From: Aridibacter famidurans
GTDB lineage: Bacteria > Acidobacteriota > Blastocatellia > Pyrinomonadales > Pyrinomonadaceae
NCBI GenBank assembly: GCA_024103495.1
Contig: JAGFIQ010000175.1
Location: 1-42,933, forward strand
Reading direction: 5' to 3'
DNA: 42,933 nt
Under the pieces are notes generated by a model. That model had not been told where the DNA came from and made no database searches. It saw only the letters and a program-made list of their open reading frames with translations. The position numbers were made by a program, and so were the translations under genes. This document shows, piece by piece, positions 14,469 through 22,983 of the stretch (its first letter is position 1; each line of letters opens with the position of its first letter).

Positions 14469-15461
14469 ATGAGCAACGAAAAGACGAGCACTCTGCTTGA
14501 GGCGATCAGGGAAGGCATCCGCGAAGAGATGTCGCGGGACGATTCCGTTTTCATTATCGGCGAGGATGTCGGAACGTACGGAGGCGCGTTCAAGGTCACG
14601 GAAGGGCTTCTGGACCAGTTCGGCACGGACCGCGTTATCGACACTCCGATCTCCGAGGCGGCCATCGTCGGCGCCGCGTGCGGCGCGGCGCTTATGGGAA
14701 TGAAGCCGGTCGCTGAGTTCCAGTTCATCGATTTCATCTCGAACGGGTTCGACATGCTGACCAACTACGCCGCAAAGTCCCGTTACCGCGGATGCGGAGG
14801 TATCGGAGCGGTGTTCCGGGGCCCCTGCGGAAGCGGCGTGCGCGGAGGGCCGTTCCACTCGCTGAATGCCGAGTCGTTCTTCCTCAATACGGCGGGGCTA
14901 AAGATGGTCGAACCTTCGACCGCTTACGATGCGAAAGGATTGATCAAGTCGGCGATCAACGATCCCGACCCGGTCCTGTTCTTCGAGCACAAGAAACTGT
15001 ACCGCCTTCCGAGGCTGAAAGAGGAATTGCCCGATGAGGATTACACTGTGCCGATCGGGAAGGCCCGCGTGGCGAGGGAAGGAAAGGACCTTTCGATCAT
15101 TACCTTCGGCGCGCAGACGCTGAACGCGCTCGACGCCGCGGAGAAACTGGAAGAAGAGGACGGTGTGTCGGTCGAGGTGATCGACCTTCGGACGCTGGCC
15201 CCGCTCGATCGCGAGGCGATCCTCGAGACCGTAAAGAAAACGAACCGCGTGATCGTGCTTCACGAATCCTCGATCACCGGCGGAATCGGCGGCGAGATCT
15301 CGGCGATCATCGGGGAAGAAGCATTCGAATGGCTCGACGCGCCTGTGATCAGGATCGCTTCGATCGACACCCCGGTCCCGTTCGCGCCCCAGCTCGAGGA
15401 TTACTATCTTCCGAATCTCGACGAGATCGTCGACGCCTGCCGGAAACTCGCGGCTTATTAG
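14469..15461 (+). CDS. 2-oxoacid dehydrogenase E1 component, beta subunit
   Basis: The 330-residue protein matches E1 beta subunits of pyruvate and branched-chain 2-oxoacid dehydrogenases. It has LLEAIREGIREEMSRDDSVFIIGEDVGTYGGAFKVTEGL at the start and RVIDTPISEAAIVGAACGAALMG. It continues with EFQFIDFISNGFDMLTNYAAK, the transketolase C-terminal signature VEVIDLRTLAPLDREAILE, and RVIVLHESSITGGIGGEI. It completes the ThDP active site with E1 alpha and acylates E2 lipoyl groups. It lies at the end of a run CaCA-nhaA-PH-like-E1 beta with gaps of 6 bp, -4 bp and 15 bp, so it is likely co-transcribed with ion transporters rather than with E1 alpha. Confidence 0.88.
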   Translation: MSNEKTSTLLEAIREGIREEMSRDDSVFIIGEDVGTYGGAFKVTEGLLDQFGTDRVIDTPISEAAIVGAACGAALMGMKPVAEFQFIDFISNGFDMLTNYAAKSRYRGCGGIGAVFRGPCGSGVRGGPFHSLNAESFFLNTAGLKMVEPSTAYDAKGLIKSAINDPDPVLFFEHKKLYRLPRLKEELPDEDYTVPIGKARVAREGKDLSIITFGAQTLNALDAAEKLEEEDGVSVEVIDLRTLAPLDREAILETVKKTNRVIVLHESSITGGIGGEISAIIGEEAFEWLDAPVIRIASIDTPVPFAPQLEDYYLPNLDEIVDACRKLAAY

Positions 15462-15465
15462 AATT

Positions 15466-15532
15466 AACAGGGATAAAGGGGACGAAGGGGATGGCAGGAC
15501 CCATAATCCCCTTCATCCCCTTTATCCCTGTT
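15466..15532. repeat. Long hairpin (27-bp arms) between convergent genes, built from 9-bp units
   Basis: The arms at 15466-15492 and 15506-15532 are complementary at 26 of 27 positions around a 13-nt loop. Each arm is itself made of 9-bp units such as AGGGGACGA and AGGGGATGG on the left and TAATCCCCT and TCATCCCCT on the right. A T-rich stretch follows on the + strand, so the structure could terminate transcription of the E1 beta gene. Confidence 0.85.
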
Positions 15533-15542
15533 CCTTTTCTTT

Positions 15543-15584
15543 TTCTTTGAACTTTGAACCTTGAACCTGGAACCTTGAACCTTA
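15543..15584 (-). repeat. Heptad repeat beginning at the S9 peptidase stop codon
   Basis: On the minus strand the stop codon gives TAAGGTT. It is followed by 7-bp units CAAGGTT, CCAGGTT, CAAGGTT, CAAAGTT and CAAAGAA. The first unit differs from the main unit by one base, so the stop codon lies inside the repeat. This is the clearest member of the 3'-end heptad class. Confidence 0.88.
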
Positions 15585-17756
15585 TTGCTGTCGCGTCGTC
15601 GTGATCTCGTACTCCTTCGGCGGTTTCGCGCCCAGGAGGTGCTCGACGAAGTAGTCCCAACGCCTCCGCATCATGTACATATTGTCCGCGCCGTAGCCGT
15701 GCCTCGCGTTCGGGAAAATGATCAGATCGAAGTCCTTGTTCGCCTTCACAAGTGCATCCACGACGAGGTAAGTGTTGTAAGGAGGGACGTTGTCATCAAG
15801 GCCGCCGTGCGCGAGCATCAGCTTGCCCTTCAGGTTCTTCGCGTAGACCTGGTTTGCCTGCGGACCGTAATTGTCGCTGTCGCCTTCCTTCTTCAAGAGC
15901 CCATTGTATCGCTCACCCCAGTCATCCTCGTAGTTCCGGTTGTCGTGGTTTCCCGATTGCGAAACCCCTACCTTGTAGAAATCGGGATACTTGAACATCG
16001 CCGAGGCGGTCGCGAAACCGCCTCCGGAATGACCCCAGACGCCTACGCGGGAAAGGTCCATATACGGATACTTCTCCGCAAGCTGCTTCAGACCCGACAT
16101 TTGGTCGGGGAGCGTGTTGTCGGCCATATCCCCGTAGCAGGAATCGTGAAACGACTTCGAGCGGTCGGGATTGCACGTCCCGTCGATCACGACGACGACG
16201 AAACCAAGTTCCGCCAGCGCCTGATGATCGCTTCTCGAGGCAGAGAAAGAGCGGTTTCCGACGCCGCCGCCCTGCGGGCCGGGATAGATGTAATTAACAA
16301 CCGGGTACTTCTTCTTCGGATCGAGATTTGTCGGCGTGAACATCAGGCCGTAAAGGTCCCACTTGCCGTTCCGGTCCTTGACCGTGACCGGCCTCGGAGG
16401 CCGCCAGCCGGTCGCCGAGAGCCTCGAAACCGAGGTTTCTTCCAAAGTCGCGACCAGATTTCCGTCGAGGTCCCTGAGCACGGTCACCGGCGGGACGTCT
16501 GGCTTGGAATAAGAATCGACGAAGTACTTTCCGTCGTCCGAAAGGATGATCCTGTGGTTGCCGTCCTCCGGCGTCAGGAGCTTCAGACCCGTTCCGTCGA
16601 AATTGATCCTGTAAAAGTGGCTGAAGTACGGATCTCGGCCGGCTTCCCTGCCGTTCGCCTCGAAATAAAGTATCCCGTTCGCTTCATCGACCTTGATCAG
16701 CCTGGTTACGACCCAGTCGCCCTTCGTTATCTGGTTCTTCACCTGTCCGGTCATCAGGTCGTATAGGTAGAGATGGCCCCAGTCGCTGCGCTCCGAATAC
16801 CAGATCGCCTCGTTCGTCTTCGGGAAGTACCGCCAGTTGATCGCTCCCTGGCCCGATTCGTACTGCGTTGCGACCCTCTCCTCGAAGACTTCGCGCACAT
16901 CGCCGGTCGATGCGTTCGCGATGCGGAACTTCGCCTGCTTGTGATCGCGCGTGCTTGAAACGAACGCCAGGGTCGAGCTGTCCGGGCTCCACTCGTTATC
17001 GTCCCACTGTCCGGTGCACGAAATGTCATCGCAGAGGGTTCCGCGCCGGTCGTCGGCCGGGATCTTCAGAGGTGTGATCTTTCCGGAATCGACATCGATG
17101 ATGATCCGCTCGATCTTTATGATCTTCTCGTCCTGGGGAAGCGGGTACTTCCATGCCTGCAGCGTAGGCTCTCCAACATTCGTCGTCACAAGATACATAT
17201 CGCTGACGTGCCTTTGGTCCTGGCGGTAGGTGGCGATCTTCCGCGAATCCGGAGACCAGATAAGGATCGGACGGTCGCTCTTCGTCCATCCGGCGTTGTC
17301 GGTCGCGTATCCGTAGTTCTCGATACCGTCCTTCGTCAGCTGTTTCTCCGCTTTTGTCGAAGTATCGCGGACCCAAAGGTTCCAGTCCTTAATAAATGCC
17401 TCGTACTTTCCGTCCGGCGAGGTGGCAGATCCTCCTCTTCCAAAGCCTCCGCCCTGGTTCCCGCCTTCGATCCCGAGCTCGGCAAGCGTTTCCGCTGACT
17501 TCCGGGTGTTAGTCTTCGGATCGAAAAGGACGAATTCGGCGCCCTTCTCAGTCGACACCCGGTACCAGAACCGGCCGTCATCCAGCCAGACGGGCCGGCC
17601 GGGAAGACGGTCGACGAGGCGGTTCGTGTTGAAAGAGAGCATCGAGACGGCGCGGTCATAATCCTCGGACGTCACCGAGACAGAGCCGTTCTGAGCGAAC
17701 GATGCGGAGACGAAGATCACCGCCAGAAAGGCGATCGAAACGATTCGGGTTTTCAT
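15582..17756 (-). CDS. Secreted S9-family prolyl oligopeptidase (dipeptidyl-peptidase IV-like)
   Basis: The 724-residue protein (start 17756) has a signal peptide MKTRIVSIAFLAVIFVSASFA. An N-terminal eight-bladed propeller region follows, with WSPDSRKIATYR, EWSPDSSTLAFVS and WYSERSDWGHLYLYD. The C-terminal alpha/beta-hydrolase domain has the nucleophile Ser577 in GVWGHSGGGFATASAMF, an Asp in HGGLDDNVPP and a His in NARHGYG. These form the S9 catalytic triad. Enzymes of this kind cleave X-Pro or X-Ala dipeptides from peptide N-termini outside the cytoplasm. A longer in-frame start at 17867 would hide the signal peptide and is rejected. It is transcribed divergently from the DUF4242 gene. Confidence 0.92.
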   Translation of the reverse strand: MKTRIVSIAFLAVIFVSASFAQNGSVSVTSEDYDRAVSMLSFNTNRLVDRLPGRPVWLDDGRFWYRVSTEKGAEFVLFDPKTNTRKSAETLAELGIEGGNQGGGFGRGGSATSPDGKYEAFIKDWNLWVRDTSTKAEKQLTKDGIENYGYATDNAGWTKSDRPILIWSPDSRKIATYRQDQRHVSDMYLVTTNVGEPTLQAWKYPLPQDEKIIKIERIIIDVDSGKITPLKIPADDRRGTLCDDISCTGQWDDNEWSPDSSTLAFVSSTRDHKQAKFRIANASTGDVREVFEERVATQYESGQGAINWRYFPKTNEAIWYSERSDWGHLYLYDLMTGQVKNQITKGDWVVTRLIKVDEANGILYFEANGREAGRDPYFSHFYRINFDGTGLKLLTPEDGNHRIILSDDGKYFVDSYSKPDVPPVTVLRDLDGNLVATLEETSVSRLSATGWRPPRPVTVKDRNGKWDLYGLMFTPTNLDPKKKYPVVNYIYPGPQGGGVGNRSFSASRSDHQALAELGFVVVVIDGTCNPDRSKSFHDSCYGDMADNTLPDQMSGLKQLAEKYPYMDLSRVGVWGHSGGGFATASAMFKYPDFYKVGVSQSGNHDNRNYEDDWGERYNGLLKKEGDSDNYGPQANQVYAKNLKGKLMLAHGGLDDNVPPYNTYLVVDALVKANKDFDLIIFPNARHGYGADNMYMMRRRWDYFVEHLLGAKPPKEYEITTTRQQ

Positions 17757-17890
17757 ATTCTTTTGTCCGGAAGAGTGGAATTTGAGGTGTATGATATTAG
17801 CCAAAAGATCAAAAAACAAACGCCAATCCGGCCCGGTTTTCTGCGATAATAGGGCGCCGCGAGCCAAACCAACTTCAAGGAGAACACTTT

Positions 17891-18163
17891 ATGCCGAAAT
17901 TCGTGATCGAACGTGAGATCCCCGGAGCGGGAAGCCTTTCCGAGGAAGAACTCAAGTCTGTTTCCCAGACCTCGTGCAGCGTGCTTCGGGAGATGGGCCC
18001 GGAGATACAGTGGGTCGAGAGCTTTGTGACGGACGACAAGGTCTACTGCATCTATGTCGCTCCCGACGAGGACACCATCCGCAGGCACGCGGACGCCGGG
18101 GGCTTTCCGGCGAACAGCGTCAAGGCGGTCCGGACGATGATCGATCCGACGACTGCTGAATAG
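17891..18163 (+). CDS. DUF4242 / SCO4226-like (putative nickel-binding) protein
   Basis: The 90-residue protein follows a strong AAGGAG ribosome-binding site. It has the compact layout of the SCO4226/DUF4242 family: KFVIEREIPGAGSLSEEELKSVS, then IQWVESFVTDDKVYCIYVAPDEDTIRRHADAGGFPANSVKAVRTMIDP. The family has a ferredoxin-like fold, and the S. coelicolor member binds nickel. The conserved His in RRHADAGGFP is a plausible metal ligand. It is a stand-alone gene between the divergent S9 peptidase and the AAA/DUF4143 region. The 188 bp after it (18164-18351) hold only the promoter palindrome of the next gene. Confidence 0.8.
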   Translation: MPKFVIEREIPGAGSLSEEELKSVSQTSCSVLREMGPEIQWVESFVTDDKVYCIYVAPDEDTIRRHADAGGFPANSVKAVRTMIDPTTAE

Positions 18164-18298
18164 CCGAAAAGGGGGGCTTCTGCTGGATTGCTGACCCACT
18201 TTACCCTCGATCACATCTCTGTATCAGCGTCAAATTGGGTTTTTCCAAAGCCTTTGCAGAGTTAAAGCCCGCCTTGCGAGTGCAAAACAAGCTTCTCA

Positions 18299-18345
18299 TA
18301 TACCACGAAAATTGAAAGGTTCTGTTTCAATTTTCGTGGTATAAT
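18299..18345 (+). promoter_or_regulatory. Promoter with a 19-bp perfect inverted repeat overlapping the -10 box
   Basis: The arms TATACCACGAAAATTGAAA (18299-18317) and its exact complement (18325-18343) flank a 7-nt GGTTCTG loop. The last bases of the right arm plus AT form TATAAT (18340-18345). The GTG start of the ATPase gene is 7 bp downstream, which suggests a leaderless or nearly leaderless transcript. A protein bound to the palindrome would block the promoter. Confidence 0.75.
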
Positions 18346-18351
18346 GTTTTC

Positions 18352-19512
18352 GTGATCGAACGTAAAGAAATTCTCTTAAAGATCCAGAAAGCCCTTGGTA
18401 GAAGTCGGGTCGTGCTCCTGTCCGGTCCTCGGCAATGTGGAAAAACTACTCTTGCCAGAGAATTCGTTCGTGAGGACTCCGTCAACTATTTCGACCTGGA
18501 AGATCCGGCGAGTATCGCTCGACTCGACGAGCCAATGACGGCTCTTCAGCCGCTTGAAGGACTGGTCGTGATCGACGAGGTTCAACGGAGACCAGACTTG
18601 TTTCCGATCTTAAGAGTCCTCGCCGACAGAATAGACAGGCGTGCAACGTTTCTAATACTTGGAAGTGCTTCCGGCGACCTGTTACGTCAAAGCTCTGAGA
18701 GCCTCGCAGGCCGCCTGGAGAAACTGATTATAGGAGGATTCTCTTTAAGAGAAGTGGGAGCCGAAAGATCCGGCGATCTTTGGCTTCGAGGAGCGTTCCC
18801 AATCCCATTTCTGAGCACTAGCTTGTCTGATAGTTCTGAATGGCGAGACCAGTTTATTTCAACGTTGCTGGAAAGAGACTTTCCGCAGTGGGGAGTCCAA
18901 GTAGCTGCAACAGCCCTAAGAAGGTTCTGGACGATGCTGGCTCATTACCACGGGCAGATCTGGAATGCAGGCGAACCTGCGCGGGCCTTGGCGATCACCC
19001 AGCCGACCGTTCGAAAGTACCTGGATTTGCTGACCGACGCGTTCATGATCCGCCAGTTGAGCCCCTGGTACGAGAATCTCAGAAAGCGACAAGTCAAATC
19101 TCCCAAGGTATATGTCCGGGATAGTGGTTTGCTCCATCAGCTGCTTGGAATTTCAGAAGAGAAAGACTTGTTGACACATCCGAAGGTCGGGGCTTCTTGG
19201 GAGGGATTTGCCATAGAACAGGTGTTGAGCATTGTGGAAAACCAAGAAACTTACTTCTGGGCTACACATCAGGGCGCCGAGATCGACCTGGTGCTTGTGA
19301 GGGGAAACCGAAAACTCGGAATCGAGTGCAAACGCGCCGATGCGCCTCAGATCAACAAGTCGATAAGGATCGCGTTGAAAGATCTCGACTTGGAGCACTT
19401 ATTTATCATTTACCCCGGCAACACGCGCTTTCCGCTCTCGGATAATGTGACAGTGGTCCCGATATCTGATCTTGCATCCAGGGAGTTTTCACAAGAACTC
19501 AATGCAAGCTGA
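18352..19512 (+). CDS. AAA ATPase with C-terminal DUF4143 domain
   Basis: The 386-residue protein has a Walker A motif GPRQCGKTT (residues 25-33), a Walker B motif LVVIDE (71-76) and a sensor-like LILGSAS (about 105-111). Then comes the DUF4143 segment (LERDFPQWG; ALAITQPTVRKYLDLLTDAFMIRQLSPW; SPKVYVRDSGLLHQLLG). It ends with GAEIDLVLVRGNRKLGIECKRAD, which resembles the catalytic core of PD-(D/E)XK nucleases. These proteins are widespread, patchily distributed and of uncertain function. The base composition looks lower in GC than its neighbours, and the gene splits the region between DUF4242 and E2. Both points suggest recent transfer. GTG at 18352 is chosen because it fits the start of the domain and the -10 box. 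Confidence 0.9.
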   Translation: MIERKEILLKIQKALGRSRVVLLSGPRQCGKTTLAREFVREDSVNYFDLEDPASIARLDEPMTALQPLEGLVVIDEVQRRPDLFPILRVLADRIDRRATFLILGSASGDLLRQSSESLAGRLEKLIIGGFSLREVGAERSGDLWLRGAFPIPFLSTSLSDSSEWRDQFISTLLERDFPQWGVQVAATALRRFWTMLAHYHGQIWNAGEPARALAITQPTVRKYLDLLTDAFMIRQLSPWYENLRKRQVKSPKVYVRDSGLLHQLLGISEEKDLLTHPKVGASWEGFAIEQVLSIVENQETYFWATHQGAEIDLVLVRGNRKLGIECKRADAPQINKSIRIALKDLDLEHLFIIYPGNTRFPLSDNVTVVPISDLASREFSQELNAS

Positions 19513-19622
19513 AGGATTAAAGTGCTGTTGGACGAATCCTGCACGTTGCGCCTCACCGTTTCAACGGAACCGCGCTCGGGCTCCGGAAGATTGCCGGGAC
19601 CCTATCACCACCTTTGCGTCTT

Positions 19623-19651
19623 TTGTCGAATCCCGCGCAAAGCGTTAGAAT
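19623..19651 (+). promoter_or_regulatory. Candidate sigma-70 promoter of the E2 gene
   Basis: TTGTCG (19623-19628) and TAGAAT (19646-19651) are separated by 17 bp. They would give a 5' leader of about 50 nt ending in GGAGA before the ATG at 19712. The rest of 19513-19711 shows nothing else. Confidence 0.4.
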
Positions 19652-19711
19652 TTCAGTTTGACCGTAATTAACCGATATTCATTTTAGAAGCGTTTTTAGA
19701 ACGGAGATTCG

Positions 19712-21499
19712 ATGAGCGTAGAAGTCGTAATGCCCCAGATGGGCGAATCCATCGCAGAAGGCACCATTTCAAAATGGCTTAAGCAGGTCGGGGACAAGGT
19801 CGAGAGGGACGAGCCTTTGCTCGAGATCTCAACCGACAAGGTGGATGCGGAAGTTCCCGCGCCGGCGTCCGGAACTCTCCTGGAGATCAAGTATCAGGAA
19901 GGCGACACCGTCGAGGTCGACACCGTCGTGGCAGTGCTCGGCGAAGAAGGCGAACAGCCCGCTTCAGAACCCACGCCTCCCGCCGCTGAAGAATCACCCG
20001 CCGTCGAGGCTTCAGCCGAAGAACCGGCGACTGCCGAAGAACCATCCCCCGAACCGGAGCCGGCGCAGGCTTCCGAACCCGCTCCGGCCGCTGCTGCTCC
20101 CGCGGGCGAAGCGACCGAGGTCGTGATGCCCCAGATGGGCGAGTCGATCGCGGAAGGCACGATCTCCAAATGGCTTAAATCGGTCGGCGACACAGTGGAA
20201 CGCGACGAGCCGCTTCTCGAGATCTCGACCGACAAGGTCGATGCCGAGGTTCCTTCGCCCGTCGGCGGAACGCTGCTCGAGATCAGGTACAACGAAGGCG
20301 ACACGGTAGAAGTGGACACCGTCCTCGCGCTCATCGGCGCGGAAGGCGCGGCTCCGACCGCATCTGCTCCGGCGCCCGCGGCGGCTCCGGCAGAAGAACC
20401 CAGACCAGAGCCCGCGGAAGCGAAGGAAGAGACGAAGCCTCAGGCCGTGGCAGCCGCGGCAGGTACGTCTAACGGACACGACAAGCCTTCATCCGACATG
20501 ACCGTCGAAGAGCTTCGAAGGACCAAGAGCAGTCCGCTTGTTCGCAACATCGCGAAGGAACACAACGTCGACATTTCCAGGATCGAAGGCACGGGAATGA
20601 GCGGACGCGTGACAAAGAAGGACATTCTCGCTTTCATCGAGTCCGGCGCGGCCGCGAAACCGGAAGACCTTTTGGCGAAACCCGCCGAGCAGAGGGCGCC
20701 ATCAGCCGAACCTGAGGCGAGGCCCGCCGCCGAACCGACTCCGGCGAGACCCGCGGCCGCGGAAGCGCCTGCGGCACCGAGGCCGGTCGCCGCGTCGGAA
20801 GACAGGATCGAGGCGATGTCCGTGATGCGCAAGAAGATCGCGGAGCATATGACGTTCTCGAAGCAGACCTCGGCTCATGTCACCTCGGTCTACGAGTTCG
20901 ATATGACCAACGTCGTGAAGTTCAGGGACCGCCACAAGCGCGAGTTCCAGGAGCGATACGGCACGAAGCTGACCTTTATGCCGTTTATCTTCGAGGCGAC
21001 AACGGCTGCTCTCAGAAAATTCCCTGTGGTCAACTCGCAGATCGCCGGCGACCAGATCGTGTACAAGGGCGACGTCAACCTCGGAATGGCGGTCGCGCTG
21101 GAATGGGGTTTGATCGTCCCTGTGATCCGCCAGGCCGACCAGCTTTCGCTTGCAGGACTTGCAAAAACAGCGAACGATCTTGCAGATCGTGCCCGCTCGA
21201 AGAAGCTAAGCCCTGACGAAGTTCAGGGAGGCACGTTCACGATCACGAACCCGGGCGTCTTCGGAGGACTGTTCGGGACTCCGATCATAAATCAGCCTCA
21301 GGTGGCGATCCTATGCGTTGGCACGATCGAGAAGCGGCCGAAGGTTATCACTACGCCCGAAGGCGACGATTACATCGGCATCAGGAGCATGGCCTACTTC
21401 GCGCTCACTTACGACCACCGGATCGTCGATGGCGCCGACGCGGAGCAGTTCCTTTCATTTATGAAAGATTATCTCGAGAACACGGAATTCAAGATCTGA
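19712..21499 (+). CDS. Dihydrolipoamide acyltransferase (E2) with two lipoyl domains
   Basis: The 595-residue protein contains two nearly identical lipoyl domains (about 1-80 and 134-212). Their lipoylated lysines are in STDKVDAEVP (Lys43 and Lys175). They are joined by Ala/Pro/Glu-rich linkers (about 85-133 and 213-265). A peripheral-subunit-binding domain follows (SSPLVRNIAKEHNVDISRIEGTGMSGRVTKKDIL). The catalytic domain has SVMRKKIAEHMTFSKQTSAHVTSVYE and the active-site motif ALTYDHRIVDGADA (His569). E2 is the core of a 2-oxoacid dehydrogenase complex, carries acyl groups on swinging lipoyl arms and passes them to CoA. Its E1 subunits lie 4-9 kb upstream in separate units. It could serve pyruvate, 2-oxoglutarate or branched-chain oxoacids. 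E3 is not in the window. Confidence 0.92.
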   Translation: MSVEVVMPQMGESIAEGTISKWLKQVGDKVERDEPLLEISTDKVDAEVPAPASGTLLEIKYQEGDTVEVDTVVAVLGEEGEQPASEPTPPAAEESPAVEASAEEPATAEEPSPEPEPAQASEPAPAAAAPAGEATEVVMPQMGESIAEGTISKWLKSVGDTVERDEPLLEISTDKVDAEVPSPVGGTLLEIRYNEGDTVEVDTVLALIGAEGAAPTASAPAPAAAPAEEPRPEPAEAKEETKPQAVAAAAGTSNGHDKPSSDMTVEELRRTKSSPLVRNIAKEHNVDISRIEGTGMSGRVTKKDILAFIESGAAAKPEDLLAKPAEQRAPSAEPEARPAAEPTPARPAAAEAPAAPRPVAASEDRIEAMSVMRKKIAEHMTFSKQTSAHVTSVYEFDMTNVVKFRDRHKREFQERYGTKLTFMPFIFEATTAALRKFPVVNSQIAGDQIVYKGDVNLGMAVALEWGLIVPVIRQADQLSLAGLAKTANDLADRARSKKLSPDEVQGGTFTITNPGVFGGLFGTPIINQPQVAILCVGTIEKRPKVITTPEGDDYIGIRSMAYFALTYDHRIVDGADAEQFLSFMKDYLENTEFKI

Positions 21500-21615
21500 C
21501 TGTGCCGAGGGGCTTTACGGCCCCCGGCAAAGGGAATTCGGCGGCCGTTATTCGTTTTCTTTATTAAAGGCGCCCGAAAAGCACTTGTAGCTCCTCGCCA
21601 AAGGGCGTATCCTAA

Positions 21616-21658
21616 TTGGAACGCAGTCCAAGCACCCTGCCCGGTCAAACGAGGCAGG
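21616..21658 (+). other. Two adjacent hairpins in the leader region of the OmpA-like gene
   Basis: Within the 282-bp gap 21500-21781, TTGGA-ACGCAG-TCCAA (21616-21631) is followed by CCTGCC with an 11-nt loop and GGCAGG (21636-21658). Neither has a T-run, so they could be structured RNA or remnants of a repeat. A TTGACA hexamer (21686-21691) lies downstream but has no good -10 at 17 bp. No known riboswitch pattern was recognised. Confidence 0.35.
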
Positions 21659-21781
21659 CTCCCCCCGGCTAGTAATCATTATTAATTGACAACGTGATCA
21701 GCGAGTTGTGACTCTTAGGGGTGTTTTCTCACAGAGTAAAACTCAACTTACAATCAGCAGGCTTGGTCAAGGAGTTTAAAT

Positions 21782-22777
21782 ATGTTCACTAAACTTAAAG
21801 CTATTCGTTTTTCTGCGTCGCTTCTGGCGCTGTCCATGGTATTCGGGATCGGAACCGTCCTCGCGCAGGACAAGCCGGTCCGCTCGCTCGTAAACGGTCA
21901 GAAATACGAGATCAAAGGCGTCGTAGTCGCCACCTCTGACGAGGGGTTCCTCGTTCGCGATGAGACCGGCAACGACACAAGGGTCGTGATCTCGCCCAAT
22001 GCGAGCATCAAGAACAACAGTTTCTGGGGAAGCGGCGACCGCTATCCCGCTTCGAGCATCATCCGAGGGCTTACCCTTGAAGTCGATGGACGCGGGGATG
22101 CCTCCGGCGCTTTGGCCGCGACCAAGATCCGGTTCGACAAGAGCGACCTTGAAACAGCCCAGTCGATCGACACTCGCGTGGCGCCTGCGGAAGAGCGTAT
22201 CACCGCTGCAGAACAGAACGCCGAAAGGATGTCGGGTCAGATCGACGAACTGATGGCGATCTCGAACGCCGCCAAGGGCGGTGCGAAGGCCGCTCAGGAT
22301 ACTGCTGACGCAGCCGTCGCAGGTGTGAACGCGACGAACCGCAGGATCTCGGCGATCGACGACTTCGTCGTCCAGTCCACTTCGACCGTCAACTTCAAGG
22401 TCAACAGCTACAAGCTTGATGACGAAGCCAAGGCCGAACTCGACAACGTCGCAGCATCCGCTCTGACGCTTCGCGGCTATGTGCTCGAAGTCCAGGGATT
22501 TGCTTCTGCTGACGGATCCGCTCAGAAGAACAAGGTCCTCAGCGACAGGCGCGCACAGGCCGTTATCGATTATCTGGTGATGACGCACAACATTCCGCTC
22601 CGCAGGATCGGCCGCGGGTACGGTTACGGCGAGACCAATCCGGTCGCCGACAACTCGACCCTCGAAGGCCGCCAGCAGAACAGGCGTGTTGAGGTCAAGC
22701 TTCTTGTCAGCCGCGGCATCAACCAGAACGTCGAGGTTCGTTCGACGGCGGACGCCGACAACGACGGCACCAAGTAA
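21782..22777 (+). CDS. OmpA-family outer-membrane / peptidoglycan-binding protein
   Basis: The 331-residue protein follows an AAGGAG site and has a signal peptide ending in GIGTVLAQ. Residues 38-125 form a beta-rich domain (YEIKGVVVATSDEGFLVRDE, then LTLEVDGRGDASGALAATKIRF) similar to small OB-fold (DUF5666-like) domains. Residues 130-185 are helical and Ala-rich. The C-terminal OmpA domain (about 198-312) carries the peptidoglycan-binding layout: FKVNSYKLDDEAKAELDNVA, LEVQGFASADGSAQKNKVLSDRRAQAVIDYL, then RRIGRGYGYGETNP and RQQNRRVEVKLL. It lacks the N-terminal eight-stranded porin barrel of E. coli OmpA. It probably anchors a periplasmic or outer-membrane component to the cell wall. Confidence 0.88.
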   Translation: MFTKLKAIRFSASLLALSMVFGIGTVLAQDKPVRSLVNGQKYEIKGVVVATSDEGFLVRDETGNDTRVVISPNASIKNNSFWGSGDRYPASSIIRGLTLEVDGRGDASGALAATKIRFDKSDLETAQSIDTRVAPAEERITAAEQNAERMSGQIDELMAISNAAKGGAKAAQDTADAAVAGVNATNRRISAIDDFVVQSTSTVNFKVNSYKLDDEAKAELDNVAASALTLRGYVLEVQGFASADGSAQKNKVLSDRRAQAVIDYLVMTHNIPLRRIGRGYGYGETNPVADNSTLEGRQQNRRVEVKLLVSRGINQNVEVRSTADADNDGTK

Positions 22778-22793
22778 CAACAACGGAATCTAA

Positions 22794-22834
22794 GGCGGAC
22801 GGCCTGACAAAAATACGGCTGTCCGCCCAAATTT
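22794..22834 (+). terminator. Probable terminator after the OmpA-like gene
   Basis: An 11-bp stem with one mismatch (GGCGGACGGCC at 22794-22804 with GGCTGTCCGCC at 22817-22827) and a 12-nt loop is followed only by CAAATTT. A second, perfect 8-bp hairpin (GGGCGGCG-AACA-CGCCGCCC, 22861-22880) lies further on. The gap 22778-22983 holds nothing else. Confidence 0.5.
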
Positions 22835-22983
22835 CCATCCTCCTTTCAGCCAGGCGGAACGGGCGGCGAACACGCCGCCCGGCCACTTGCAACAGAAACC
22901 TCTCCCGCCCCCGTCCCGTAGTTACACCCGAAGCAGTTCATTCATCTCGCAGATATCCAACGACGGAACAGAGGTACAAGGCA

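Noticed and set aside
21700..21760. CRP-like site formed by TGTGA and TCACA upstream of the OmpA-like gene
   Set aside because: The half-sites are about 17 nt apart instead of 6, so they do not form a CRP operator.
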